Origin: JAISGQ01 sp964500965
Lineage (GTDB): Bacteria; Bacillota; Clostridia; Oscillospirales; Acutalibacteraceae
Direction: 5' to 3'
Length of the DNA: 64,000 bases
Assembly: GCA_964500965.1 (NCBI GenBank)
Contig: CAZCQZ010000006.1
Coordinates: 1 to 64,000, forward strand
Both the position numbers and the translations under genes were made by a program. Position 1 is the first letter of the stretch; each line of letters begins with the position of its first letter. Below are positions 49,952 through 59,352 of the stretch, in pieces. The notes under the pieces were generated by a model. That model saw only the letters and a list, made by a program, of their open reading frames with translations, was not told the DNA's origin and made no database searches.

Positions 49952-49996
49952 ATAGCGTATATGATTGATTTTTGCCGGTTGCCGATGATATAATCT

Positions 49997-50160
49997 ACAC
50001 AGATATTACACATCGCTTGAGCGATGTGTAATATCATAAGGTTTCAGTGAGAGTACCTCACACAGAAACCTTATGAAGCTAACGCTTCCTGTGTAGTTTG
50101 CAATCAGTCGCAAGCTCTGCTACTTGCGAGCAAAGCAGAGCATTGCTCCGATTTAAATCC
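49997..50160. repeat. Structured tandem repeat, copy 1 (164 bp)
   Basis: This copy folds well. CTACACAG (49995-50002) pairs with CTGTGTAG (50089-50096) and encloses three hairpins: GATATTACACATCGC with its exact complement (loop TTGA), ATAAGGTTTC/GAAACCTTAT with inner GTGAG/CTCAC, and GAAGC/GCTTC. The rest holds GCTCTGC/GCAGAGC and CGCAAG/CTTGCG alternatives. No reading frame of note. Confidence 0.9.
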
Positions 50161-50324
50161 ACACAGACATCACACATCGCTTGGGCAATGTGTTATATCA
50201 CAAGGTTTCAGTGAGAGTACCTCACACAGAAACCTTATGAAGCTAACGCTTCCCGTGTAGTTTGCAATCAGTCGCAAGCTCTGTTACTTGCGAGCAAAGC
50301 AGAGCATTGCTCCGATTTAAACCC
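50161..50324. repeat. Structured tandem repeat, copy 2 (164 bp)
   Basis: It has exactly the same period as copy 1 and is nearly identical from the AAGGTTTC hairpin onward. The first hairpin has three unpaired changes and the closing stem is weakened (CCGTGTAG). A third start ACACAGATGTCATC appears at 50325-50338 and stops. The two copies fill the 417-base gap between spoIIR and addB. Confidence 0.9.
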
Positions 50325-50368
50325 ACACAGATGTCATCTTTAAATCAACCTGTTCGGAGGTGAACGGC

Positions 50369-53300
50369 TTGTTACAGATAATTTTCGGCAGAGCAGGCGC
50401 AGGAAAGACCTGCGAAGCCAGAAAAATCGCAATAGAAAGAGCAAAGGAAAATAAGCAGTCGGTACTGATTGTTCCTGAACAGTATTCATTCCAGTCGGAA
50501 CGTGCAATATTGCTTGCGCTGGGAGCTGCCAAGGCACGAAACGTGGAGGTGAGCAGCTTTACCAGACTTGCCGAAAAGCAGTCGGAAAAGGGAAGTGCAA
50601 GAATTGATGACTGCGGAAAGGCAGCGGTAATGTATGCCGCTCTTAACAATATTGATGATTTTCTTGAGCTGTACTCAAGAAAAAGAAAAAATATAGATTT
50701 TGTATCCCATTTGCTGAATGCGGTGAAAGAGCTGAAGCTTTTTGCGGTAGAACCCACAGAGCTTGAAAAAACGGCAGGGAAAGCACCTACAAGGCTGCTT
50801 AGCATGAAGCTCTCGGAGCTTGCATTGGTATGCGCGGAATATGACAGAATAGTCGAACAGTCCGGCTTTGACGATTTGGATATGCTGACAGGCTATGCGC
50901 AAAAGCTTGAAACAACGAGATACTACGAGGGTAAAACGGTAATAATCGACTGCTTCCGTGGCTTTACGGGGCAGGAATTAAAGGTCATATCCGCGATAAT
51001 GGCGCAGGCGGAGGAATGTGTTATAACCCTTTGTGCCGATTCTCTGTCCGATTCGGAAATGGGAATGGGCTTGTTTTCGCCTGTCAAAAAGACGGCGCAA
51101 AAGCTTATCGACCTTGCAAAGCGCAGGAGTGTTGCCGTTAAAGCACCGATTGTGCTTGAAAAGGGAAAACGCTTTGAAAATGCGGCTCTTTCAAAGCTTG
51201 AAAAGGGTTTGTTTGATTTCAGAGAAGCTCCGGCGGAAATTTCCGGTGAAGGTGTGACTGTTTACGAAGCTGCCGACGAGCGTGACGAAGCGGATTATGC
51301 TTTTCGCGAAATACGCCGCTTAATGCGCGAGGAGAATTATCGTTGCCGCGATATAGTGGTGCTGGTACGTGACGAGGGCAAATATATGCGATATGTCCGC
51401 GAAGCCGCGGCAGAGCAGAATGTACCCCTGTTTTTTGACAGGCGTGTTTCAATAGAATACTCTCCGGCAGTGCGCTTCGTTTCCGGCGCAATTGCAATGT
51501 GTCGAGGAAAATGGCAAAGCGATGATATTCTGACATTGCTGAAAACCGGCATGATAAACGAAATCGGCAGTGATGATATATCACTGTGCGAGGAATATTC
51601 CTTCATGTGGGATTTGAACGGAGAAAAATGGAAAAATGAATTTACGGCAAATCCCGACGGACTTGAAGGGGAAATAACGGATGACGGTGCGCAAAGGCTG
51701 GAAAGAATAAACGGAGTGCGAAAAAAGCTTTGCACTCTCCTTGTTCCGTTCTGCGAAAAAATGAAAGAAGCAAGCGGCAGAGAAAGAGCGCAGTATATAT
51801 ACGAGCTGCTTGACGAAGCGGGCACGGCAGAATGTATTGTAAGGCTCTGTGAAAGACTTACGGCACAGGATGCTCAGATTCAGCAGCAGGTCTGGGACGT
51901 TCTTATGAATCTGCTTGATAAGGTTGCTTCCATAGAGGGAGAAAAGAGGCTGCCCCTTGACGAATTTACCGATATGCTGTCACTGATGATAGGCTCGGTT
52001 ACAGTCGGGCAGATACCCCAGGGACTTGACGAGGTAACATTCGGGGCGGCGGACAGAGTGCGTACAAGTGAACCTCGTGCAACCTTTGTGCTGGGTGCGT
52101 ATCAGGGAGGCTTTCCGGCAGAGGTGCATTCGTCGGGAGTTTTTACCGATACCGAAAGAAAACAGATTATTGATATGGGCATAGAAGTCGCCGCACCCTC
52201 CGGAGAGCAGGCACTTGACGAGCGGTTGTTGTGCTACAACGCCATGTGCGGAGCATCGGAACGGCTTTATATAACTGTACCGAGAACGGTTAACGGCGCA
52301 AAGGCAAGCCCCTCGGAGCTTGTCAGCGAGGTGAAAAGGCTTTTGCCCGACTGCAAAACGGAAGAATACAGCGATGAGCTGACAATGGAGAAAATCGAGG
52401 GAGCAGGAGCGGCATTTTCACTGTGCGCGTCGGCAGGAGAAAAAACGCCGCTGGCGGCATCACTGAAAAAAGCGATAAGCAACCGCAACGAATACGCCGA
52501 TAAGCTGCGCACACTGGAACGGACACAGGACGGCAGGCATTTTAATATTACCGAAAAAGCTACAGCCTATGCGCTTTTCGGAACAGACATAAAAATGTCG
52601 CAGAGCAGAGCGGACGATTATTTCAAATGTCCGTTTAAATTCTTCTGCGATTACGGATTGTCCGTAAAACCTCGAAGAAAAGCCAAAATAGATGCAATGT
52701 CCTATGGCACTGTGGTGCACTATATCCTTGAGCATGTGATAAAAGAACACACAAACGACATGACGGAGTTTTCAAAAAGCGATAATCTCAGAGAAGAAAT
52801 CGAATCACTGCTTGATACATATTTGGAAGAAAACATGGGCGGCAAGGCTGATAAATCTCCGCGTTTTCTGCGGCTCTTAGTACCCCTTGTGGATTCCGTG
52901 GTGCAAATAGTCAAATTTATAGGCGCGGAATTTGAGGTAGGGTCGTTCAGACCTATACCCGATGCCATGGAGCTTTACGTCGGCTCAAAGGATATACCCT
53001 ATCCTGAAATCACCCTTGAAAACGGAACTTTGAGGGTGTCGGGACTTATCGACCGTGTTGACGGAGCGCAGATAGGTCAGGATAAATATTTGAGGATAAT
53101 CGACTATAAAACCGGAAAAAAGAGCTTTTCCGCCGATAAAGTCGTTCAGGGACTTGACATGCAGATGTTCATGTATTTTGATGCATTACTGGGAAGCAAA
53201 CGCTTTGGCGGTTGTAAGCCGGCAGGAGCACTGTATTTTCCGGCAGGCTTTGTTATGAAGGATGTAGGGCGCAGGTCTGAAAACGAGCAGGCGCAAAGAA

Positions 53301-53695
53301 GCGAGCAGCTTAAAATGAGCGGTCAGCTTGTCGAGGATATGGACGTTGCAAAGGCTATGGAAGCAGGAGTAAACGGCAATTTTATACCGGCAAGGGCAAA
53401 GAGCAACGGCGAATTTGACATGCGCCGAAGCAATGTTATTTCATACGAAAAATTTTACGCACTGTGCAGATACACACGCAGACTGCTTGCACAGATGGGC
53501 AATGCCCTGCACGATGGTCAGGTTGCACCGAAGCCGGTTTACGGTAATGCAGATGTGTGCGGTTACTGTGATATGAAAAATGCCTGCGGCGTAGAAGACC
53601 CAAGACTGTCGGGCAGAGAAATAGAAAAATATTCCGGGCAAAGGCTTGAAGCGATACTTATGGGGGAGGAGGAAAGGGAAAATGGCGGAAATTAA
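50369..53695 (+). CDS. addB: AddB subunit of the AddAB helicase-nuclease
   Basis: The 1108-residue protein has an N-terminal Walker A (IIFGRAGAGKT) and a degenerate helicase part. A C-terminal RecB-type nuclease follows with LRIIDYKTGKK. The Fe-S Cys set is seen in FKCPFKFFC upstream and DVCGYCDMKNACG at the end. AddAB processes double-strand breaks and degrades foreign DNA in Firmicutes. TTG 50369 has GGAGG eight bases upstream; a GTG at 50360 overlaps that site. It overlaps addA by 14 bases. The tandem repeat lies immediately upstream. Confidence 0.95.
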   Translation: MLQIIFGRAGAGKTCEARKIAIERAKENKQSVLIVPEQYSFQSERAILLALGAAKARNVEVSSFTRLAEKQSEKGSARIDDCGKAAVMYAALNNIDDFLELYSRKRKNIDFVSHLLNAVKELKLFAVEPTELEKTAGKAPTRLLSMKLSELALVCAEYDRIVEQSGFDDLDMLTGYAQKLETTRYYEGKTVIIDCFRGFTGQELKVISAIMAQAEECVITLCADSLSDSEMGMGLFSPVKKTAQKLIDLAKRRSVAVKAPIVLEKGKRFENAALSKLEKGLFDFREAPAEISGEGVTVYEAADERDEADYAFREIRRLMREENYRCRDIVVLVRDEGKYMRYVREAAAEQNVPLFFDRRVSIEYSPAVRFVSGAIAMCRGKWQSDDILTLLKTGMINEIGSDDISLCEEYSFMWDLNGEKWKNEFTANPDGLEGEITDDGAQRLERINGVRKKLCTLLVPFCEKMKEASGRERAQYIYELLDEAGTAECIVRLCERLTAQDAQIQQQVWDVLMNLLDKVASIEGEKRLPLDEFTDMLSLMIGSVTVGQIPQGLDEVTFGAADRVRTSEPRATFVLGAYQGGFPAEVHSSGVFTDTERKQIIDMGIEVAAPSGEQALDERLLCYNAMCGASERLYITVPRTVNGAKASPSELVSEVKRLLPDCKTEEYSDELTMEKIEGAGAAFSLCASAGEKTPLAASLKKAISNRNEYADKLRTLERTQDGRHFNITEKATAYALFGTDIKMSQSRADDYFKCPFKFFCDYGLSVKPRRKAKIDAMSYGTVVHYILEHVIKEHTNDMTEFSKSDNLREEIESLLDTYLEENMGGKADKSPRFLRLLVPLVDSVVQIVKFIGAEFEVGSFRPIPDAMELYVGSKDIPYPEITLENGTLRVSGLIDRVDGAQIGQDKYLRIIDYKTGKKSFSADKVVQGLDMQMFMYFDALLGSKRFGGCKPAGALYFPAGFVMKDVGRRSENEQAQRSEQLKMSGQLVEDMDVAKAMEAGVNGNFIPARAKSNGEFDMRRSNVISYEKFYALCRYTRRLLAQMGNALHDGQVAPKPVYGNADVCGYCDMKNACGVEDPRLSGREIEKYSGQRLEAILMGEEERENGGN

Positions 53696-56600
53696 GTGGA
53701 GTAAAGAGCAGAAACAGGCGATATATGCAAGAGGCGGTACAGTGCTTGTTTCCGCAGCGGCAGGATCGGGAAAAACCGCTGTTCTCAGTCAACGTGTAAT
53801 GGAAATGCTCAGCGCCGATGAGCAGGGAAATTATATTGACGCGGACAGACTGCTTATAGTTTCCTTTTCAAACGCGGCGGCAGACGAAATGAAAGAGCGC
53901 ATTGCCGCAAGGCTTGACGAGGAACTTGCCAAAGAACCGTCGTCAATTCATCTGCAAAGGCAGAAAATGCTGCTGCAAAGCGCACAGATATGCACTATGC
54001 ACGCATTTTGCGGCAGACTGGTGAGAGAAAATTTTCACATTTTGGGAATATCACCGGATTTTCGTATTGCCGATGACAATGAAATAAATCTGCTCAGCGA
54101 AGCCGCCGCTCAACAGGTTGCCGAGGAATATTACGGCAGAGGCGAGGAGGGATTTTTGTATCTTACGAAAATCCTTTCCGGCAAGAGAGATGATACAAAG
54201 CTGACTGAAACCGTGAAAAGCTTTGCGCTGTTTGCGGAAGCATCGCCCTTTCCGGCACAGTGTATTGAAAACGTGCGCGAGCTGTACCGCGGAGACGGAA
54301 GCGTGTGGCGTGAAGCGGCGAAGCAGCTTGCCGGTGCTATTGCGAAAAATGCATTTGCTCTTGTGGAAAAGGCAAACAGCATAGCTGAAACCGATGAGGG
54401 CGCGTGCTTTAAATATCGTGCGATTTTGCCAAAGCTTATGGAAAAGAAGCAGAGGGTAGAGGCGTTGCACGGCGATTATGACAGCCTGCTTACGGAATTG
54501 TCGGATTATACAATAAAAGGCAAGGAGCGCAATAAGGGCGTCGATGAAAGGATAATTGCGCACATTGACGGTTTGCTGGAGCTTTTCGATAAGCTTATGC
54601 AGACGGCAAAGGAGGTCATGTGCTGTGAAATTTCAGAGCAGGAAAAGGATTTTGAATATTTAAGACCTGCGATGGAAGCCCTTTGCGATATGACGCAGGA
54701 TTATCTTTCTCTGATGACAAAACTGAAAAAAGAGAAAAACGTTCTGCACTTCGGAGATTTAGAGCACCTTGCGGTTGAGCTGTTGGTGGAAAGCCGAAGC
54801 GACGGTCTGTACAGAACGGAGGTTGCCATGGATATAAGCAGGCAGTTTGACGAAATACTGCTTGACGAGTATCAGGACACAAGCTCGGTACAGGATATGA
54901 TATTCCGGGCTGTAGCTCATGAAGACGGAAAAAGAATCAACAGCGAAGAAAGCAATCTTTTTATTGTAGGTGACGTAAAGCAGAGTATTTACAGATTCCG
55001 CCGGGCTGTCAGTGCGCTTTTTACCGACCGCTTTGACCGATATACGGATTTTGACGAAGAAAATCCGAAATATCCTGCAAGGATAACCCTCACCCAGAAT
55101 TACCGAAGCCGCAAAGAGGTAACGGATACCGTCAATTTTATTTTCCGCAGACTTATGACAACGCAGTGCGGCGGCGTTAATTACACGGGACAGCAGCTTG
55201 ACCCGCGTGCAGGCTATCCCGAAGCGGAAAACAGACAGAGCGAGCTTCACATACTGGAAGTTCTTGATGACGAGGACGAGTACAAGACGGAAACCACGGA
55301 AGCGCGCTTTATAGCAGCGAAAATCAGAGCCATGCTGGACGAAAAATATGAGGTCTACGATAAAAGCAAGGGCTGTATGCGACCGGTTGTTCCGCGCGAT
55401 TTTTGCATATTGCGTTCCCAGGTCAAAGGTCATCACGGCGCGATAATGGCACGTGAGCTTGAAAAGCTGGGCATAGGCTGTCTGCTCTCCGATGAAACGG
55501 GCTTTCTGGAGAGGGGCGAAATAGAAACGGCATTGTCCTTTTTGAGAATCATTGACAATCCTTTGCAGGAGATTTCACTGCTGAATGTGCTGTGCTCTCC
55601 CATGGTGGGCTTTAATGCCGATGACCTTGCAAGTATCAGGCTTGCTTTGCCGAAAGGAAATTTCTACAATGCCCTTTGCACGGCGGCGGAAAACGGAAAC
55701 GAAAAGTGCCGCGGCTTTTTGGAGCAATTGTCGGAGCTGCGCAATATGGCGGCAACATCGCCTGCCGACCGTGTTGTAAGCGAAATGTTGGGAATTACCG
55801 GTTACCTGGGTGCGGTCTGCGCGTTGCCGGACGGAGAAATGCGCAGAGCTAATCTCGAAATGCTCATTTCCTATGCCGAAAGCTGTGAAAAGGCAGGAAA
55901 CAGAGGAATAGGCGCATTTATCGGGTTTATTGACAGAACCGTACGTCAAAACGGGGATATGCCGCCGGCGGCGATGTCGATGAAAAATTCCGATGCCGTT
56001 CGCGTGATGACCATACATAAATCAAAGGGTCTGGAGTTTCCCATATGCATAGTCTGCGGACTGGGTGCAAATCAGGTGCATCACCGTGCAGACGTACAGT
56101 TCAGTCAGAAGTACGGCGGAGGAATGCGGAGAATAAGCGACAACGGAATGGGTCTTACGGAAACACTTCCGCGAGCGGTTATTAACGTATCGGACAACAT
56201 GGAGGAAATAGCGGAGGAAGTGCGTAAGCTTTACGTTGCGCTGACAAGAGCAAAGGAAAAGCTTATAATGGTTGCCGCTTACAGGAATCCCGAAAAAACG
56301 ATTACCCGTGCATCTGTAATGGCGCGGCAGGACGGTACCCTTAATCCTTACGCAATGCTGTGTCGCAGAGATTACGGAACATGGATAACCGCCTGCGCAT
56401 TGGCACACCGTGACGGAGCGGAGCTTAGAGAGCGCATCGGAATGGACGAAAGCCCGGCTTCCGACAGCGACGGATTGTTTGAAATAAAGCTGCATTATCG
56501 AAACGAACAGGAAACGGCGGCTCAGACACTATCAAAGGCGGCTGAAATAACGGCACAGCCGGAGGACGAGCTGCTTTCGGAAATAGAAAAACGCCTTTCG

Positions 56601-57236
56601 TGGGAATATGATGGCGCAAAGCTTGAGGGAGTGCCGTCAAAGGTAACAGCCTCAAGTCTGCACCGTTTTGATGCTGACAGAGCAATCGCGTCAAGCCGTC
56701 CGGCGTTTCTTGACAAAGAGGGTATAAGCGCAACTCATCGTGGCACGGTGTTGCACCGATTCATGGAAAAGGCTGACTGTAAGGCTGCGGCGGAGGACGT
56801 AAACGCAGAGATTAAGCGTTTGTCCGAAAACGGCACATTTACGACCGAGGAGCTTAAAGTGCTTGATGTCGGGCAGCTTTTGAAATTTTTCAAAGGCGAG
56901 GGCGGAGAGCTTATGCGCCGAGCGGAAAAAATTCTCAGAGAGCAGACTTTTTCCGCAATACTGCCGAAAGAATATCACTATCTGTTTACCGACAGGGATA
57001 CGGACGAACAGATAATTATTGAGGGCGCCTGTGACTGCGTGCTGGAATTTGAAAGCACCATAGCCATAATCGACTATAAAAGCGACAGACTTTACGACGA
57101 TGAGAAATTTGTTGAAGCATATGCCGACCAGCTCAGACTGTATGCGGCGGCAATGGAACAGGTTACGGAAAAAAGCGTTGAAAGGCTGGCGATATGGTCG
57201 TTTACACTGTCACGCTTCATAGATATTCCCCGATAA
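53682..57236 (+). CDS. addA: AddA subunit of the AddAB helicase-nuclease
   Basis: The 1184-residue protein is a UvrD-type helicase with a nuclease domain. Visible are VSAAAGSGKTAVLSQRV (Walker A), LLDEYQDTSSVQD, VGDVKQSIYRFRRA, VMTIHKSKGLEFP, YVALTRAKEKL and the C-terminal nuclease EGACDCVLEF...IIDYKSDR. ATG 53682 with GAGGAAAGG upstream is chosen over 53646. It forms the break-processing enzyme with AddB, encoded just before. Confidence 0.96.
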   Translation: MAEIKWSKEQKQAIYARGGTVLVSAAAGSGKTAVLSQRVMEMLSADEQGNYIDADRLLIVSFSNAAADEMKERIAARLDEELAKEPSSIHLQRQKMLLQSAQICTMHAFCGRLVRENFHILGISPDFRIADDNEINLLSEAAAQQVAEEYYGRGEEGFLYLTKILSGKRDDTKLTETVKSFALFAEASPFPAQCIENVRELYRGDGSVWREAAKQLAGAIAKNAFALVEKANSIAETDEGACFKYRAILPKLMEKKQRVEALHGDYDSLLTELSDYTIKGKERNKGVDERIIAHIDGLLELFDKLMQTAKEVMCCEISEQEKDFEYLRPAMEALCDMTQDYLSLMTKLKKEKNVLHFGDLEHLAVELLVESRSDGLYRTEVAMDISRQFDEILLDEYQDTSSVQDMIFRAVAHEDGKRINSEESNLFIVGDVKQSIYRFRRAVSALFTDRFDRYTDFDEENPKYPARITLTQNYRSRKEVTDTVNFIFRRLMTTQCGGVNYTGQQLDPRAGYPEAENRQSELHILEVLDDEDEYKTETTEARFIAAKIRAMLDEKYEVYDKSKGCMRPVVPRDFCILRSQVKGHHGAIMARELEKLGIGCLLSDETGFLERGEIETALSFLRIIDNPLQEISLLNVLCSPMVGFNADDLASIRLALPKGNFYNALCTAAENGNEKCRGFLEQLSELRNMAATSPADRVVSEMLGITGYLGAVCALPDGEMRRANLEMLISYAESCEKAGNRGIGAFIGFIDRTVRQNGDMPPAAMSMKNSDAVRVMTIHKSKGLEFPICIVCGLGANQVHHRADVQFSQKYGGGMRRISDNGMGLTETLPRAVINVSDNMEEIAEEVRKLYVALTRAKEKLIMVAAYRNPEKTITRASVMARQDGTLNPYAMLCRRDYGTWITACALAHRDGAELRERIGMDESPASDSDGLFEIKLHYRNEQETAAQTLSKAAEITAQPEDELLSEIEKRLSWEYDGAKLEGVPSKVTASSLHRFDADRAIASSRPAFLDKEGISATHRGTVLHRFMEKADCKAAAEDVNAEIKRLSENGTFTTEELKVLDVGQLLKFFKGEGGELMRRAEKILREQTFSAILPKEYHYLFTDRDTDEQIIIEGACDCVLEFESTIAIIDYKSDRLYDDEKFVEAYADQLRLYAAAMEQVTEKSVERLAIWSFTLSRFIDIPR

Positions 57237-57280
57237 GGACGAAAAATTTTGAGAGAAAAAATATAAAATTCAAAAAACAC

Positions 57281-57309
57281 TTGCAATTTTAAAGAATATG
57301 TATTATACT
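57281..57309 (+). promoter_or_regulatory. Promoter of rpmE
   Basis: TTGCAA (57281-57286), 17 bases, TATACT (57304-57309), 40 bases before the ATG. Confidence 0.65.
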
Positions 57310-57348
57310 CATTTAGCGTTTGATACATCAACGAAAGAGGTGATTGGA

Positions 57349-57549
57349 ATGAAGGAAGGACTGCATCCCAAATACGAGGAGACTACCATTACCTGCGCTT
57401 GCGGTAATGTCATCAACACCTGTTCTACAAAGAAGAACATCCGCGTTGAAATCTGCTCCAAGTGCCACCCGTACTTTACGGGCAAGCAGAAGCTGGTTGA
57501 TACCGGCGGTCGTGTAGACAGATTCAAGAAACGCTTCAATCTTGACTGA
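57349..57549 (+). CDS. rpmE: Ribosomal protein L31, zinc-binding form
   Basis: The 66-residue protein is 50S subunit protein L31. The zinc site cysteines are all present (CAC at 16-18 and CSKC at 36-39), so it is the zinc-dependent C+ form. GGRVDRFKKRF is the conserved end. ATG 57349 has AAAGAGGTG upstream; in-frame codons from 57298 overlap the promoter. Zur-controlled paralogs without Cys exist in many bacteria but none is in this window. Confidence 0.97.
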   Translation: MKEGLHPKYEETTITCACGNVINTCSTKKNIRVEICSKCHPYFTGKQKLVDTGGRVDRFKKRFNLD

Positions 57550-57565
57550 TATTTCAAGACCGGCA

Positions 57566-57595
57566 AAGGCGGTGTGCAATGCACCGCCTTATTTG
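57566..57595 (+). terminator. Hairpin after rpmE
   Basis: AAGGCGGTG (57566-57574) and CACCGCCTT (57582-57590) pair perfectly; the following ATTTGT is a weak T tract. Confidence 0.65.
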
Positions 57596-57617
57596 TCGTA
57601 TTCGGAGGTAGGATTGA

Positions 57618-58238
57618 ATGTCGGAATATATAACAATCAAGCACGATGCCGTCGAAGAATTTGTCGAAAAGCGCAGTCGCTTTATCGGCTATATTAAGCG
57701 CGTCACAACAGAGGAAGAAGCGGTGGAGTTTATAAACGCCATTCGTTCAAAGCACTGGGACGCACGGCACAATGTTTACGCTTACAATCTCAGAGCCAAT
57801 AATCAGAGCCGCTATTCCGATGACGGAGAGCCGTCGGGAACGGCAGGACAGCCTGTGCTGTCGGTGCTGACAAAAAGCGAAACAGTAGATGCGGTAATAG
57901 TCGTGACGAGGTATTTCGGCGGTATACTGCTGGGCACAGGGGGGCTTGTGCGAGCCTATTCCCATGCCGCCGCCCTTGCTCTTGCCGCCGCAGAGCCGCA
58001 GATAATGCGTGAATGCATAAACTGTACTCTGACCTGTACCTATGACCAGTACGGCAGAATATCATCGCTTATTCCCGAAAGCGGCGGATTTGTTGACGGC
58101 TCGGATTTTGCCGCACAGGTTGATATGAGCTTTCATATGCCGCCGGAATGTCTGCCGCAGTTTGAGAAAAAGCTGGCAGATGTGACCATGGGAAAAGTGT
58201 CGGTGGAGTGCGGTAATTGTGAATTTTTTGAAATTTAA
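57618..58238 (+). CDS. YigZ/IMPACT family protein
   Basis: The 206-residue protein matches the YigZ family: KRSRFIGYIKRV, DARHNVYAYNL, YSDDGEPSGTAGQPVL, and VVTRYFGGILLGTGGLVRAY. The C-terminal part resembles a small ribosome-binding-like fold (DUF1949). Its eukaryotic relative IMPACT modulates the Gcn2 kinase; the bacterial role is unknown and may concern ribosomes or proline peptides. GGAGGTAGGATT precedes the ATG. It lies alone between rpmE and the dgt-dnaG-rpoD cluster. Confidence 0.93.
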   Translation: MSEYITIKHDAVEEFVEKRSRFIGYIKRVTTEEEAVEFINAIRSKHWDARHNVYAYNLRANNQSRYSDDGEPSGTAGQPVLSVLTKSETVDAVIVVTRYFGGILLGTGGLVRAYSHAAALALAAAEPQIMRECINCTLTCTYDQYGRISSLIPESGGFVDGSDFAAQVDMSFHMPPECLPQFEKKLADVTMGKVSVECGNCEFFEI

Positions 58239-58319
58239 AAATTTTTTTCAAAAAAATAAAGGGATTTCGCCTTTTGTTGCGTATATAGTAAGTAGAAAGT
58301 AAAAAAGGGGACGGAGTAA

Positions 58320-59318
58320 ATGACCGTAAGAGAAAGAACGGAGCAAAATGAGCACCTGATATTCTGCGAACATGCGACCTTTGCCGATGAAAGCCTGGGG
58401 CGTGACCGCGAGGAGGAACAATGTAGTATACGCACTGTTTTTCAGCGTGACAGGGACAGGATACTTCACAGCAAAGCGTTCAGACGTTTGAAGCATAAAA
58501 CGCAGGTCTATTTGTCTCCGTCAGGCGACCATTACAGAACACGCCTTACCCATACTTTGGAGGTTGCCCAGATTGGTCGCACCATTGCCCGTGCGCTGAG
58601 GCTGAACGAGGATTTGGTCGAAGCTATCGCACTTGGTCATGATTTGGGTCATACCCCGTTCGGACATGCGGGAGAAAGGGCACTTGATGATGTCTCCTCC
58701 TGCGGCTTTACCCATTACGAGCAGTCTGTCCGCGTTGTGGAACGGCTGGAGGGTGACGGTAAAGGTCTGAATCTGACAAAAGAGGTGCGTGACGGAATAC
58801 TCTGTCACACAAAGGGGAAAGAGGCGTTTACACCGGAAGGAAGAATAGTGCGCCTTGCGGATAAAATCGCCTATCTCAACCACGATATTGATGACAGCAT
58901 ACGTGCCGGCATTCTTTCCGAAAAGGACATTCCGGCAGATATAAGCGCGGTTTTGGGCAGTCGCCATTCCGTGCGTATTGACACCATGATAAATTCCGTC
59001 ATAGACAGCAGCGACGGCGAAGTCATAAGAATGTCGGAAGAAAAATGGACGGCTTTTATGAAGCTTCACGACTTCATGTACGCATCGGTGTATAAAAATC
59101 CCGTGGCAAAGGCGGAGGAGGGCAGAGCGGAAATGCTCGTAAAGACCCTTTTTACTACATATATGAATGACCCCGGCTTGATTACGGAGGAATTTACACC
59201 TATTATAGAAGAATCCGGCGTTGAGCGCGCTGTGCTTGATTATATAGCAGGCATGACGGACGGCTTTGCCATAAGCGAATTTAACCGCCTGTTTATTCCA
59301 AAGGGCTGGGATAAATAA
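58320..59318 (+). CDS. dgt: Deoxyguanosinetriphosphate triphosphohydrolase-like protein
   Basis: The 332-residue protein is an HD-domain hydrolase with YRTRLTHTLEVAQIGRTIARAL, IALGHDLGHTPFGHAGE and VRLADKIAYLNHDIDD. The family removes triphosphate from dNTPs, often with relaxed specificity. Shorter than the E. coli enzyme and typical of the Firmicute type. It starts the cluster dgt-dnaG-rpoD, which is common in Clostridia. GGGGACGGAG precedes the ATG. Confidence 0.93.
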   Translation: MTVRERTEQNEHLIFCEHATFADESLGRDREEEQCSIRTVFQRDRDRILHSKAFRRLKHKTQVYLSPSGDHYRTRLTHTLEVAQIGRTIARALRLNEDLVEAIALGHDLGHTPFGHAGERALDDVSSCGFTHYEQSVRVVERLEGDGKGLNLTKEVRDGILCHTKGKEAFTPEGRIVRLADKIAYLNHDIDDSIRAGILSEKDIPADISAVLGSRHSVRIDTMINSVIDSSDGEVIRMSEEKWTAFMKLHDFMYASVYKNPVAKAEEGRAEMLVKTLFTTYMNDPGLITEEFTPIIEESGVERAVLDYIAGMTDGFAISEFNRLFIPKGWDK

Positions 59319-59352
59319 AAACGGCGGATTTTAAGGAAAGGGGGGCGGCATT

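Noticed and set aside
49997..50338. Possible CRISPR array
   Set aside because: The unit is 164 bases long, there are only two copies with no unique spacers, and no cas genes are near.
53646..53681. Upstream ATG for addA at 53646
   Set aside because: The extra residues overlap the addB coding end and lack a binding site, while ATG 53682 has GAGGAAAGG and matches the usual AddA N-terminus.
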